Shown one piece after another: positions 24,234 to 36,867 of a DNA stretch of 64,000 nucleotides. Numbering within the stretch: the first letter of the stretch is position 1; each line of letters starts with the position of its first letter. Made by a program: the position numbers and the translations under genes. The stretch is from Kingdonia uniflora (Eukaryota; Streptophyta; Magnoliopsida; Ranunculales; Circaeasteraceae): contig JACGCM010001620.1 of assembly GCA_014058105.1 (NCBI GenBank), positions 1,736,001-1,800,000 on the forward strand, written 5' to 3'. The notes below the pieces were generated by a model. That model was given only the letters and a program-made list of their open reading frames with translations. It searched no databases and had not been told where the DNA came from.

Positions 24234-25802
24234 ATGGTACCTATAGTTTCTTTCTTGCAACTCCCTTTGCTCTTCCAACCTTCAACCCTTTCTATTTCAT
24301 CATCACAACTCTTCAACTCCGCCTCTTCGTCTTTCAAACCTAACAAAAGAAAGAAACAATTTCATCAAAAATCACAACTAACTCCTCTTATCATTCATCA
24401 AACACCTTATAAACAAACAAGACACCAAGCACTTGACGCAGTCCTCAAAGACCTTGAAACCTCTATTGACCGTGGTATTGAAATTGAACCCCAAATCTTC
24501 TCATCCCTACTCGAGACATGTTTTCGAATGCAATCCATCCACCATGGTATTCAAATTCATCGTTTAATCCCGGAAAAAATGCTTCATAATAGCACAGCTC
24601 TTTGTTCAAAGCTTCTTCGACTTTATGCCTCGTGTGGACTTATCGACGAGGCTCATCAACTCTTCGATCAAATGCCGAACCGAAATGATTCTGTGTTCGC
24701 GTGGAATTCACTTATCTCTGGGTACGCGGAATTCGGGGAATATGAGGATGCATTAGCACTTTATTTTCAAATGGAGGAAGACGGGGTTGCACCGGACCAG
24801 TTTACGTTCCCCCGGGTGTTGAAAGCGTGTGCCGGACTTGGGTCTATTCAAACTGGGGAGGCTGTTCACCGGGATATTGTTCGCTCGGGGTTTGGGACTA
24901 ACACATTCGTTTTGAATGCACTTATTGACATGTATGCGAAATGCGGCGACATTGTACAAGCAAGAAAGGTCTTTGATAAGATTGCTTCTTTTAGAGACTC
25001 AGTTTCGTGGAATTCCATGTTAACCGGTTATACCCGTCATGGTCTTTTAATAGAAGCTTTGGAAATATTCCGTGGGATGATTAGTGATGGTTTTGAGCCA
25101 GACTCAATTGCTATATCCACAATTCTCGCTGCATTTTCATCATCAAAACTTGGATTCGAAGTTCATGGGTGGGTTGTTCGAAGGGGTCTTGAGAGTAATT
25201 TATCCATTGTTAATTCACTGATTGTTGTGTACTCGGAGCAAGGGAAGTTGGAGAGAACGCGGTGGTTGTTTAATTTCATGTCCAAGAGGGATGTTATATC
25301 TTGGAATTCTATAATTTCGGGTCATTGTAACGACCCGTATGCAGTAGCATATTTCCAGCAAATGGAGAAATCTGATATTTTGCCGGACAGTGTCACGTTT
25401 ATATCAGTACTGTCGGCCTGTGCTAACCTTGGATTTGTGGAAGAGGGGCGGAGGTTGTTTGTGGAGATGCAAAACAAATACAGAATAAAACCACGTATGG
25501 AGCATTTCGCATGCATGGTGAATCTATTTGGAAGAGCGGGTTTAATCACTGAAGCTTATGAAATGATAGTAAAGAAGATGGTGTCTAATGCTAGTCCTAC
25601 TGTGTGGGGAGCTTTACTATATGCTTGCTCTCTTCATGGAAATGTGGATGTGGGAGAGATTGCTGCAGAGAAGCTCTTCGAGTTGGAGCCAGATAATGCA
25701 CATAACTTTGAGCTTTTAATGATGATATATGGGAAAGCGGGTAGATGGGAGGATGTGGAGAAGGTGATGAGACTAATGGTGGCAAGAGGGTTAGATTCAT
25801 AG
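24234..25802 (+). CDS. OTP70: PPR protein, PLS/E class, OTP70-like, plastid
   Basis: Intronless, 522 residues, beginning at the first in-frame ATG, 183 bases after the nitroreductase stop. The first ~45 residues are Ser/Pro/Lys-rich and plastid-transit-like. From about residue 85 there are successive PPR motifs of P, L and S types: FAWNSLISGYAEFGEYEDAL, GVAPDQFTFPRVLKACAGLG, LNALIDMYAKCGDIVQARKV, VSWNSMLTGYTRHGLLIEAL, DSVTFISVLSACANLGFVEE. An E-type tail follows (PTVWGALLYACSLHGNVDVG, then LFELEPDNAHNFELL). There is no DYW domain. PPR proteins bind organelle RNA one base per repeat; Arabidopsis OTP70 (At4g25270, from memory) acts in splicing of plastid rpoC1. Orthology rests on sequence resemblance and on the adjacent kinase gene. 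Confidence 0.9.
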   Translation: MVPIVSFLQLPLLFQPSTLSISSSQLFNSASSSFKPNKRKKQFHQKSQLTPLIIHQTPYKQTRHQALDAVLKDLETSIDRGIEIEPQIFSSLLETCFRMQSIHHGIQIHRLIPEKMLHNSTALCSKLLRLYASCGLIDEAHQLFDQMPNRNDSVFAWNSLISGYAEFGEYEDALALYFQMEEDGVAPDQFTFPRVLKACAGLGSIQTGEAVHRDIVRSGFGTNTFVLNALIDMYAKCGDIVQARKVFDKIASFRDSVSWNSMLTGYTRHGLLIEALEIFRGMISDGFEPDSIAISTILAAFSSSKLGFEVHGWVVRRGLESNLSIVNSLIVVYSEQGKLERTRWLFNFMSKRDVISWNSIISGHCNDPYAVAYFQQMEKSDILPDSVTFISVLSACANLGFVEEGRRLFVEMQNKYRIKPRMEHFACMVNLFGRAGLITEAYEMIVKKMVSNASPTVWGALLYACSLHGNVDVGEIAAEKLFELEPDNAHNFELLMMIYGKAGRWEDVEKVMRLMVARGLDS

Positions 25803-27075
25803 TTTACAAGAAGGAAAAATAACCAACTGGAGAGATATGAGCAAATGCAAAATGGACTGTTGAGGAACTCTTGAAATATTTGTGGGATTCATCTGGAGTG
25901 AGTCTGATTCGGTTAGCAAAAGTTTGAAACCCAGTCTCACTTCTCTCGTTGTTTGACATAAGAATGCAAAATCGTCCAAAGATTACCGGTACCAATAAAG
26001 GGAGCTGAATATTTACACTGGATTGAGGTTGAGATTTAGTTTCAGTTGTGAACCTATTCTTCAAGGCGCCAGTTCCAGAAGTTCAGTTATTATTCACACA
26101 TTCATATGATCATGAGTATCGGTTGAATTTGTATAGATGTTGATTGCCAATTATGTATGCAGATAATACGAGCATAGAGAACCCTTTAAATTGATGTTTT
26201 TTTACTGTAATCATTTTTATCTTCTAGATTGAAGCGAAACACAACTACCCCTTTCTGACCATTCTAAGCTCCAGTGGATAGGTCACATATTTACTTGTAG
26301 GCATGAAAATGGCCAAAAGTCTTGTTTATGATCTCACATCGTATGGCAGGCATTTGCATGTAAAACTGGGAAAGCTGTGGCAAGAAATTGTCAAAAAACA
26401 AGTTTAAACTATGCCGAAATAATAACCAGTGACCATAAACAATAAATCCACTGCAGAAAGACACACTGCATCAGTTAACATTTCATATAGGGGTATACTT
26501 AAAAACTATCAGGTGTAAAAATCTTTGGATTAATAGGTCAAATTTACAGCATATTTTGTACTATGATTAGAAAATATTTACAGCCAGATAATCCTTTGAA
26601 GCAAATTAAAATATAAAAATTTCAAAAAGGTGTATTGAAACCAGGCATTCTCTTGATCCCTTAAAAACTGAGTTTCTGGGCTCCTACTGCAACAATTTTC
26701 ATTATCGGAATCACGCACAAAAGGTATATCATGCTCCAAAGTAATCAAAATAACTTTCCTTGCACAAAAGGTATATTTCGTTTCAGTGGCAATTATCGAC
26801 TAACCAAGAACAAGACACAATAATGCCATGAATCCGTGTTTCCCTCAGCAACATAAACTGTATCTAGCAGCACCAATTAATCCAATATATAACTATCACT
26901 GCCAATCTTCAGCTGAAGGTCGTTCTGAAAGAGGTATAATGTGTATAGTTCTCCATAAGCACCAAATGCTAAAGAAGTGATATTCAACATCGCTCTTGTA
27001 TGCCGCATCCAGTATCGAGTAGCTCACTAGGAACTACTGGAGTGTGACCAAAACCGTCAGTCTTCAACATGGACT
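25803..27075. other. Intergenic, 3' regions of convergent genes
   Basis: Between the PPR stop and the end of the minus-strand Ycf20-like gene. No coding frame or transposon end was recognised; a 3' untranslated role is likely for both sides. Confidence 0.5.
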
Positions 27076-30000
27076 TCACAAAAATATGGGGAAAATGTCT
27101 ATTTCAAAATTAAAGAGGCCGCATATCCCAAGAATATTATCCATTTCATATTTAAATGCATCCAGGAACAGACCCAAACATAACCCAGCCTTCCAATAGT
27201 TAAAACTGGTGATCAAGCTCCTAATCTTCTTGAGTAACGGTAAAGAAGCTCTATACATGAGGGCTCCAATTCCCTCAACCACAACCACAGCCAAACCAGC
27301 AGAGAGAATGTCCCAGTCACCTGTTTGCCCTATAACAGTGGCAAAGGCAGTTGCACAATAAAAACCCATTAAGAAGAATAGTATCTTCTTTGGGAAATTC
27401 TTCTTCAAATCCACAATTCTTGTACTCAACTTAATTTGGAAAGCTTGAAGTGCTCTGACAAGTCGAGTACTGCCACTGCGGTTACTCCCAGAAGGAGAGC
27501 CCAATGAACCGCGATCTGCACTACTTCTGACACGCCAGGCTATCCTCCTAAAACAAAACGAGAAAAACTAAATACTTCATAAGAATATTGGTATAACGCA
27601 ATTCTAATAAGATGTTGGGATTCTCATTCATCATATCAGCAACTGTTATTATAACAACCATTTAACTGGGATCAACCCACCCTAACTAGAAAGATACTAC
27701 CCCAATTTCTTATTTTGTTGAAAAAGTCGTTATAATGAGTTGAGTTAAGCATTTTATCGGAAAGATACAACCATAAAATAATCAATCAGAATAATATATA
27801 CCCTATCAAGACAAAAGAGTACCCTAAAAAACATAATAAAAGAATCATGAATTTTAGCTACATTATTCCCAAAGGATTTTATGAGAACCCCAAATCTTCT
27901 TCAAACCCTGATCATAATTCTTATATTCCTACAATTACCATAACTTCTCCTTCATCCACCACAACTCTCACTGCTATCTTAACTGCAAACCCTACTGCTA
28001 TCCACAAGGAGTCTACTCCACCAAACTCTGGAAATCCTAAAGATATCCCATCTGCTAACAACATTGAAACCCTAATGTTGTTGATAAGCCGTCCAAGCTT
28101 GTGGAGAGTTTTTCTTCAAAACTTAAGAAAGATACTATAGAGTATACTACTGCTGATGATCTCCCTACTCCGACAAAGAGAGGAGATGCTCCAATTATCA
28201 AAGTAAGGAGCAGAACATGGAGTTGGAATACTACAAACGCAGGCTCATTGGGAGGTAGCCTCTTCTTCAGATCAAATTCAACTAAATTCGAGAGGGATGT
28301 GGCTTTCTATAAAATCAAAGGCTCTTGCAAACTTTTGGGTTAAGGGATATTTCATGCTTCACAATGATGAGGATAAACAAAAAAATATGGCGAGGACGTA
28401 CTTGGTTCATCAAATAACCACTAAAACTTTTGCCATGGACTAGAAATTTTGATCTCGAAAAGAAGAAACACACACACACACACTCTGGTTTGGGTTAGAT
28501 TCCCAAATTTGAGTATGGAGTATTGTTCTACTTGCACTCTTCTGTCCATGAAAAGCTCACGTTACTCCCATTAAGGTTGACAACTCTGCAAATAATAGAC
28601 TTTGGTTATTATTCGAGTATATCGGAGGAGATCAATTTGGCAAAATCCACACCTGATTATGTGCAAGGAGATAAGACAGGTGGTATAAATTATGGAGTAT
28701 CGTAAATTCTGCACTAATTCCTCCATCATAGTTGGTGTCAGAATGTAGGGTAGTTAAAGAAACTATGAGATTAGAGACCGAAACGGATGCGGTAGTAAAT
28801 AAAATTAAAAAGAACTTAAGACCCACAACAAACATAAAGCTCCAGAAGTTGCTATTTTTGCCCGATCAAGAATTCTTGGATAGTAGTAGGAAAGGGAAAG
28901 GACGCCTGGATATGCCTACTTCTCATTCCACAGGAGTCTCTCCATTAATTTTCTTTCCAGGAACGAGGAGACATACTGCTGAGTCAGGTGCTAAAGTCAA
29001 ATGGTAAAGTAGCATCTCCTACAAAGACATTTGAGGATGTTTCTCAAAGAGTAGTTAATAAGTATCAAACTGTAGCTCAAGAGGAAACTAAAGAAGCTTC
29101 CAATACGGAGGAAGTACAAGCAGTTGACTCCTTTTATGAAATTGCCAACAACGCTGAAGAGAGTAGTACTAAAATTGAAAAGTATGTCTATGGGGCTCCA
29201 CTCTACGTATTAAAAATTAATGCAGACCTATTTGTTCAAGTAATTTTTGCATTAAAGTAAAAAACTAAAATATTAGCTCCCAGACTCAAATCAGTAGCTA
29301 GAATTGTTATGTGAGAGCAATGGGATTTCATTCCCAGAAGGAGCATACAATAAAATTGGCTTTGCAATTGGAATGATGAATGAGCTGGATGTGAAATGAA
29401 GAGGTGGTAATGTGGGTTTGAAAATTGAAAATTTTCACTCTACATGGAGACTGCTAGATGGGGAATTGCCAACTGAAACAAAAAGTAGCAATGCTTTAGC
29501 TACTAGTTGTCCCATATGTCACTCTGGACTAGATGATATTGAGCACACCTTCTGGAGTTGTGCTGGTGTTGGATTTGTATGATTTCCAAGTTCATTCTTG
29601 AAATGTGAAAAGTGTTTTTAAAGTTGCAGATCAGTGCAGTGGGTACGTAAAGGAACTATAACAAGTTTTAGTAGTTATGGCAGTCTAGAAACAAATGCCT
29701 ATTCAAGGACCTGAAGGTTAACTTACAACAAAGAAGAGAATAAATCTTATGTGGGTTCGTGTACCAAGGCCTGGCATGTCCAATACTCCTAGGGATTTAA
29801 AGATAATTGCTACATGACCAAAAAGACTAAAGAGAATTCAGGCTACTTGACAGAAAGGTATATCAAACTATAAACCAGGACTTCAAATATGGAGACAGGT
29901 TTAAGCATTCCATAATGATGAAAAAAAACTACATTAATTTTATTAACTATATGTTTGAACTTACGTGCGAATGTTGACCCAAGAAGAAAGTGCTATGTTT

Positions 30001-30140
30001 AAGCTACTTAGGCGAGGGTATATCTTCCAACTTAATGGAAAAGAAGTCGTGTGAAAGCATCCCACTGCCAGAAATCCTGATCTTAAGCACCTGGAAATAG
30101 GAACTACTGCATTATGTTGAGAGTTAGATAAGGTTGACAT
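27076..30140 (-). CDS. Ycf20-like plastid membrane protein
   Basis: Two coding exons on the minus strand, 30140-29965 and 27547-27076, are joined by a GTAAGT..TTTTAG intron and give 215 residues. The first exon (MSTLSNSQHNAVV..., rich in Ser, Leu and Arg) looks like a plastid transit peptide. The second carries the Ycf20/DUF565 domain: LQAFQIKLSTRI, then KILFFLMGFYCATAFATVIG (membrane segment), QTGDWDILSAGLAVVVVEG (second segment), IRSLITSFNYWKAGL and a third hydrophobic stretch. The start at 30140 is the first ATG of the frame and lies three bases after a good acceptor (TACTTGCAG), so a 5' untranslated intron is likely, with a donor ACAGTAAGT near 30420-30412. Land-plant Ycf20-like proteins are linked to non-photochemical quenching; the exact role is open. 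Confidence 0.85.
27847..29600 (+). pseudogene. Decayed non-LTR retrotransposon inside the Ycf20-like intron
   Basis: Plus-strand frames, antisense to the host gene, are broken every 60-100 codons. The clearest domain is at about 29440-29585, where RLLDGELPTE..., SCPICHSGLDDIEHTFWSC forms the zinc-binding region (zf-RVT) found after plant LINE reverse transcriptases. The upstream frames (28101 MESFSSKLKK..., 28732 MVSECRVV..., 28988 onwards) are Lys/Ser/Glu-rich and not identifiable. The assignment to LINE is firm for the zf-RVT piece and inferred for the rest. Confidence 0.5.
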
Positions 30141-30790
30141 CTCCTGCAAGTATAGTTATAGGAGAAACATTAACAAGGGTTGAAAAATAAAAAATACAAC
30201 TAACAACAAAACTTGGCCTAAAGCAAAACAAGAAAGTAAATTAATTCCATATGAAAAGATGGCCTTCTATGACTGTTTAAACGCCCCCTTACCCACATTT
30301 GAATCCCAAATTTGTTTCCTCATTTCTCGATTGTTCTTCCCCTTGCATGTATTAATACCAACCAAATAGTAAACAGTTCCTAGTGTTTGAAGATGAAATC
30401 GTTAAGGAAATTAACTTACTGTGAATGTTAAAGCTTAGTTGAAGGTGGATGATGACGTGAATTCGAACTCAAGCATCCCTAAATTTTCCTTTGTTTTACA
30501 CTCGTCGCTTATATAAACAACACCAAGGGCAGTTCTGTAATAAAATTAAAACACTCTCTCTCTCTCTCTCTCGTTTAAACATTTTAACAGAGAAAAACAG
30601 AAGCTTCAAGAGAATAGTTCATCTCTCTGATATAGAACTCACATTTTTTCCTCTCGAGCTTTAATATTTCTCTAATCATAACTTTTTGTTTGTTATTGAT
30701 TCGATAGAAGCTCAAAATAACCTGCAAGATCCAAACTCAGATCACCAAGAACAGAGAGGATGCTCGTAATCTTTTATCCAAGCCTTAGCA
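30141..30790. other. Divergent promoter interval
   Basis: It lies between the minus-strand Ycf20-like gene and the plus-strand F-box-like pseudogene. It holds the probable 5' untranslated intron and leader of the Ycf20-like gene (donor near 30420) and a (CT)n run at about 30552-30572. Confidence 0.5.
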
Positions 30791-32581
30791 ATGAAAATCC
30801 AAGGTCAAATCAGCCCAGAACCAATTTCAAATCACCAAGAACACTCCTTTAACTGTCACAACCCAACAAAAGTAACAACACAGCACCAAATCGGAAGTGT
30901 TAATCTTTTCTTGAACCTCATTAACAGTGGAGATTTCCTGCCATCAGAAACAACATCGGCTTTTCCAAGCATTCTTGCCAGATGGGGAGCAGACGTAAAA
31001 CCCATTACTGAAGATTATCAAACGACCAAGAACAACAAAGGGAATTGAGGGCTATGATGCGTTACTTCCTCTGAATGTCATCGACCAGATAACATCACAT
31101 CTTGACATAAAGGATGTGACGAAAATGGCCATTGCATCTCCTGTAGTGTGGAAATATGTTCTCCAAATTGATGTTGATAGTATCGGGAAGAAGGAAAACA
31201 ATCTATCGACTGAAAAGGGTTACTACCATGATAAAAGAAGATAAATTTTATGAAGTTCCTTGAATAATTGTTCCTTAGTCTACCAAGGTTGGAACTTCGA
31301 AAGTTATACCTGTGCTGCGGGATGAGGAATAACAAGTTTAAAGAATCTGTGGAAAAATGGTCAAGAAAAGCTGTAAAATGCGGTGCCACAGAAGTAGACC
31401 TCAGCTTAAATCCGAAACCGAGTCGCCCTTTCAACATAGATCGTTGTATATTCGAGTCAAGGCCATTACTATCTTTTAAGATCAAAATGACTACCTATGG
31501 GGATCTTTAGGTATGACACGTTTTCATCATTTCCTTTCTTACGTCGGTTGTCCCTTGAATTGGTTGGGTTACCTGACGATTTACTGTCCCGAACATTCGC
31601 ATCATCAAGATCTCTGAAAGTGGTCGAAATTATAAAATGCTATGGATTTTCAGAATTGCGAATTGAAAACCAGTACATTGAAAATGTAACAGTTGTAGAA
31701 TCAACAAAAAAGAATTTGATGGATGTAACCATTTATGGGGCAGCGTTACGCAAGGTTGACATTAAATGAGCTTCGATGTACCAGAGCAACACATCATGTA
31801 CTATAAACGCGCCAAATCTTAGGTATTTGACGTGGGCAGGTTATGTTGATAGGTTTGTATGCCAAGGCATAGATGGTTTAATATCCGCCAATATAGAAGT
31901 TTCGTACAAAGCACCAAAGGACTGGTTTATGTGGAGCATAGTGGAACAAGGCGTTAAGATTACAGCTGGCAGCATCATGCGCACCAAACCTAACCATCAG
32001 AAATAGCACTGCTCTGGTATGTACGCTCTACCCCCAAAGTATGTATATAAACATAAACAGCATATTATAGATGCTAATCTCCTATATAGTAAACTTGTTA
32101 TAATTCTTCTAATAATTCCAGTTTAGTATTTTTAATATTATACTGTATTTGCTACAGACAATTGCAGTAAGGTTAGAGTGTTCTTACTCGTGGCGGGAGA
32201 TTACGCTCTCAACTACGTACTCAGAATTCGAGCTGAACTTAATTGGAGATTTATTATGGAAGACACAACAGCTGACAGTACTTAGACTCGAAGAATCTGA
32301 CAAGGTACTAAAACTTTAACATTGTTGAACTTGTATATACTCAAGTAGGTACTTAATGACTTACTAATTAAGCGCTTGTTTTCCATCTCCAGGAAATTAA
32401 TAGCAGTAGCTCAAACGAAACTTCTAGACAGTGGGATGCTAGAGATCCAGGTTTTCTGCACACAGTGCAGAAAATGGAGATAAATGTGTCTGATGAAGTT
32501 CATAAAGAAAATTCTCGAGAATGCAACAAAGATGGAGCTGCTAACACTCTGGTGTACAACTCCGCTTCTGCAGATGAGTAG
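30791..32581 (+). pseudogene. F-box/LRR-like pseudogene
   Basis: Coding text is scattered over several frames. An F-box motif lies at about 31050-31150 (ALLPLNVIDQITSHLDIKDV, then TKMAIASPV.WKYVL). LRR-like pieces follow: LPRLELRKLYLCC, FPFLRRLSLELVGLPDDLL, SLKVVEIIKCYGFSELRIE, INAPNLRYLTWAGYVDRFV. Two further exon-like blocks, 32157-32304 (RLECSYSWREITL..., donor GTACTA) and 32394-32581 (EINSSSSNETS... to a stop), keep splice-like borders. Frame changes near 31035, 31245 and 31505 and a TGA near 31767 break the reading. F-box proteins select substrates for SCF ubiquitin ligases; such genes die often in plants. A functional gene with unrecognised introns is possible but less likely. Confidence 0.6.
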
Positions 32582-32949
32582 TACGACGCTTACTCAATAC
32601 AAAAGAGCATCTCCAAATCTGATCGCAGACATCAAGCTTGCCTAATAAATGGATTTGTTTCCTACATACCTTAGGTGTTATGGTACTGAGAATATCAGAT
32701 AAATCGTTAATTACTTGTTCTCTTACTTATTTCTCATCACTAATCTCAACTTGATAATTATTCATGATTTTGCTTATTTTGTTTCTAGCTTTTCTGTCTT
32801 TTTTTTGAAAGTAAGTTGTGTTGAAATCCTCCCTGTTGTAAGAAAGCATCATCAGTAATGACTATGATCTGCTCATTGTACACTCCGCTGGCCTCCTTCT
32901 CCATGTTAATTAAAATAGGATCAAGGGGTTGACTATGTAATTCTCTATG

Positions 32950-33430
32950 GAATTCTATCTAGATCTTTTTTTCCACTCTTCACCTTTGTTGCCAACTGAG
33001 CAAATGTGCTCTTGCTCCACGAGATGATAAGGGGTTTAATATCTTTAAGCATAGCACTAAGCTGCGCCATAAGGTCTCCTCTAGGTTTCTTACCCCAAGC
33101 TTGAGCTATAAGCTCTTTAAAATCACTATGGTCAGACCAGTGACTGAAAAACCTAGAAGGTGGAACACATTTGATCTCATCTTTAGGCTAAGATACCATA
33201 ACCGGACAATGATCCGAAATCCCTTAGTAAAGTAGTAAGCTTGAGCTTCCCCTTGTTGAGAGACCCACTCCACATTGAACATACATCTATCAAGTCTTCC
33301 CATAACTCTTTTACTTGGGAATCCCTTATTAGTCCAGGTATAGAAGCACCCAGTAACTTTCATGTCTACAATTTCAGTCTCCTCCACGAGATCCCTTAGG
33401 TCTTCTATCTCCCTAAGATGAAGGCCAACT
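32950..33430 (-). pseudogene. LINE endonuclease (EEP) fragment
   Basis: The minus-strand frame 33387-33106 has the C-terminal half of an L1-type apurinic endonuclease: VTGCFYTWTNKGFPSKRVMG, RLDRCMFNVEWVS. It continues in another frame with IAQAWGKKPRGDLMAQLSAM and KPLIISWSKSTFAQLATKV, the spacer between endonuclease and RT. It is truncated at both sides and differs from the larger LINE at 50.7-57.8 kb. Confidence 0.8.
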
Positions 33431-34560
33431 CCTCCTTACCAATTTCAGTTGGCCTATTTTAATTAGCAGCCAGATAGGTAGGGCTAAGGCTCTTTTTTCA
33501 CAAGTTGTGTCGCTATTCTTTAGCTAACCGAAGGGAAGGCAGCTAGGGCTACGTTGCTAGGAAAGCTACCTAACTGCAAAAAGATCTATGGCGTTCACTA
33601 AGAGTCATTGTCATGTAGATCTTTCATGTTAGGTAGTTCAATCATGTGTAGCACTAACGCAGGCAAAGAAACGCTCTGATCCAGCAAGAAAGAAAGGAAT
33701 GTTCTTTACTAATGATTTTGTCCTAGACCTACTCATTCCTCAACTAGGCCACAGATGGCTTTATAGGCCAAGCCCTCACAAGAAAACTTGGGGCTGAATT
33801 AGAAATCTTGCTTCATGGACACTACCATTATGAAACTGAAAACTTTGTCCGGTGACTTCTCTTTGGTTTCTTCCGCCTTACCCTAACAAAACTGGGATAG
33901 ACGGCCGCTATGCGTGCTCTGTCATGTTGTTATTTCCGGGTCTCATTGTAGTGGCTCAAACCCTGGTGTGCCGATAGCTAGCAAAGTAAGCTGGGAAGCT
34001 AAGTTGGTTTGAAGAACTGCTCTTAGCAGGAAATCCTTCTCTAAACAAGTTCTCATAAGCAGTGTTGCGATATAGCAATCACTTTGATAGGCGATGGGGT
34101 GGAGCACCGAAAGGTGTGAAGCCACCAGTGAGGTAGAAGCACCGCCAGGTGTGAAGCCATTTTGTACTAAAATTCCCCCTACCAACTAGGCAACCAACTG
34201 AAGCAACGTGGCAGGCCCCTCCGCTCACCTTTGGCCTGGAAGCGCAATTCCGTTTTTTTGGCATTACATTGATTTCTTGCGCGTTGCATCCCCTAATCCC
34301 CGCCGTGTCTCACTAATCTTATGCGAAAGGGCCCCAAAGACTAATCACCCCTCACTCGATAGCTGTAAAACCCTATGGCTTGGTTTCGCTATAGACAGCT
34401 AGCTTGATTATCTATTTTCAACTGATGCTAAGTGTTGCCCCCGTTAGCCACTAGCACACGCGAGGTGGTTAGGCCCCTTCGCTGACCTTCGCTGACACGC
34501 CGAATCCCGTGTCTTCCTTGGTTGACTAACCCAACCAACGATTTCCAACTAGTCTTTACT
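33431..34560. other. GC-richer block of unknown origin
   Basis: Base composition is visibly more balanced than in the flanks, with no plant gene or transposon domain. The minus-strand frame 34185-33943 (GGASTSLVASHLSVLHPIAY...) is open for 80 codons but unrecognised. The style, balanced and with short open stretches, is reminiscent of plant mitochondrial intergenic DNA, so an organellar insertion is one option. This is a guess from composition only. Confidence 0.3.
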
Positions 34561-34618
34561 ACGCTACAAATAAAATGGAGTTAAAATCTCATTAAAATAG
34601 GAGTTAAAATCTCTATGT

Positions 34619-35200
34619 TGATGATATTGATATTTTTTTATTCTAGCCAGGGTGGTAATAAAGCAACAAATTCTTCTTTAATCTTCAATACCTTAAGATT
34701 ATTGCATTATGGCTTCCATAATCCCAATAAAAAATGTAAATTATAGCTGGATTCAATTTCTTGATCGTATAAAATAAAGTTCAAAAGACCTAAGGTTTAT
34801 GAGTTTTACCCCAAACTCTACATCTCTCTTTTAAGGCAGAGTCATTCTCTCTCTCAAACTAACTTAATGAAAAATACTATGCTTAGGCTCTATTTTATAA
34901 GAGAAGATGCCTAACACAAATAGAAACCCTAACTAGACTCTAATTAGGAGATTACTCCTAATTATAATGTAAAATAACAATAACTAAAATAATAGAGTGC
35001 GTACACGACGTAGAAAACGTCCTAGGCTTGGTCGTGGGAATAACCACGTGACTCATCAACTCTCCCCGTCTTTGAAAAATTCATCCACGAATTTTAAAAG
35101 TAGGAGTAACCCTGAGCACAGGACAACTGTAAATCTTCCCACGGTACTTACCATACCCATTTTGTTTCGCCAAAAATACCGTGCGTAACTTCATCGTGAG
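34619..35200 (-). mobile_element. LTR-retrotransposon stub, minus strand
   Basis: A candidate LTR lies at 34619-35058, with plus-strand ends TGATGATATT and GACTCATCA, an inverted TGATGA/TCATCA pair. To its right, in minus-strand sense, the internal end reads TTCGTGGATGAATTTTTC then GACGGGGAGAGT, the same layout of acidic coding end plus purine tract seen at 21300 and 61920. No coding domain remains beyond about 35200. Confidence 0.6.
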
Positions 35201-36565
35201 GCCCCAAAAAATGATTAAAATTCTTATTTAAGCGGTCTTCAAACTCTTGCAAAAATGAATCAATTAACTTCAAAAAAATTACCTCGCCTAGAGACTCATC
35301 AAAGATTGAGAGTTTATCACAATCAATTAATGGAGGGTGGTTGTTAAGTTACCCCCGTATTGGATTATCTATTCTTTCTCTAATTCGTTTTGCGTCCTCA
35401 CGCGCTGGAGTAGGTGTTGCAGTTGCTGCTGGTGTGGGGTGGAACTGGCTCATAGCCATGGGCTATGGAAGTGCCCTAGTTGTGTGAGTCAATTTAACTA
35501 AGCTCAAGCTTGGTTTGACTGCTTGGTTTTGGTTGTCTCATTGGGGTTAACAATTTTGGTCTGGTTAGTTGCTGGGATTGGGCCCAAGCAAACATATTTT
35601 AAACTTGTCAGTATGTGTACAGTCCATGCGCTTTTTAAAGGCATGCGGCTCCACGTGCCCTTACCGATGCCATGCATATTCCTGCCAGTGACCACTGTGC
35701 CCTTGCCCAAGTTACTCGTGCCCTGCTCGATGCCTCGTATGTTATACCTAATGCCACACCATGTGCCACGCCTCGTGCCATGTGTGCCTATGCCCGTACT
35801 TTGAGTTGTGTCATACCCCGTGCCTTGTCGTGTGACCTACATGTGGTTCGGGGTTGCTTCTTCCCTATTCATGACCCATGAATCCTCCCTCTCTGGTTCG
35901 TCTTCTCCAGTTGGTACTTGATATTGAGTGATCGCAAGGTCTAACAGCAGTTGAGACAACCTTGCTACTCTGGTGAATGGTCCAGCGACTCCGGCTGCTA
36001 TTACGACTACTCCGGTGTCCTTTTACAATAATCTTGTTGTTTTTTCACCGTCTTTCCCAGAACCCTATCGTGATCAACAACTCTAATTCGATCTATGATG
36101 ATCCCTTGACCATTACTCGCTGACCCACCATTCCGGTTAGTTTTTTGATTACTTTGGTGACTCCAATCGTGTGTATTTATGTCGTTTCATTTTCAAGGAA
36201 ACCAAGATTTTAAAATCGCTAACAACTTCTTCCTAAATCCCATAAGTAGGATCTTTGCTGCCGAATAAATTATCGCAGCCGCACTCCTTAATTTATTCAA
36301 CCTCGATTCGATTCCCGCTTGAGCTTGGGTTATCGCTGTCAGATCCCATATCATCCATGATCGAATCAAATGCTTGGATCTTACCTCAAATTTGCTATTT
36401 TGGTTTGAGATCGTCATCCCTTCTCTTTTCAACGGGAATAAACCTTCAATATTGTGTTCATTTGGCGATAAATTTTAAATTTAGACTTTGTTCCCCTAAA
36501 TTCCCATATTAGCCTTTGCCCCCAAAATCGCAATCTCAAAGTTAGTCAAACGATAAAGAGCAACT
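35200..36565. other. Unassigned interval with GTGCC-rich stretch
   Basis: At 35640-35840 there is a degenerate run of short GTGCC/ATGCC-containing units (CGTGCC, CATGCC, TGTGCC). Its open frames on both strands are probably a by-product of that simple repeat. No domain was recognised in the remainder. Confidence 0.4.
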
Positions 36566-36867
36566 CCAGCAGTAAGTTCAAGTTTGGGTGTGGGCTTTGA
36601 TAGGGGGCCCACAGAAAACCTAACCCAAACCCAACCTCTGCCAGCAACAAATCAAATTTTATGACGTAATTTTTATATATTTTATTTTAAAGGAAATCAA
36701 AACACCGCGCAGTGTTCTTTTTACCGTGCGGTAAAAAGAATACCGCTGCTGCGACTGTTAAGAAAAAACTTGTTTCAACTTGTAACACATAACACTGTTT
36801 CCTCATATCTCCCAATTCGAACCTAAAATTTTCCAAAAAATCTAATTCTTTTCAAAATCAAATAGAG

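Noticed and set aside
35504..35881. Overlapping frames on both strands rich in Cys/Pro/Val
   Set aside because: They arise from the GTGCC-type simple repeat; no domain, start context or splice signal supports a gene.
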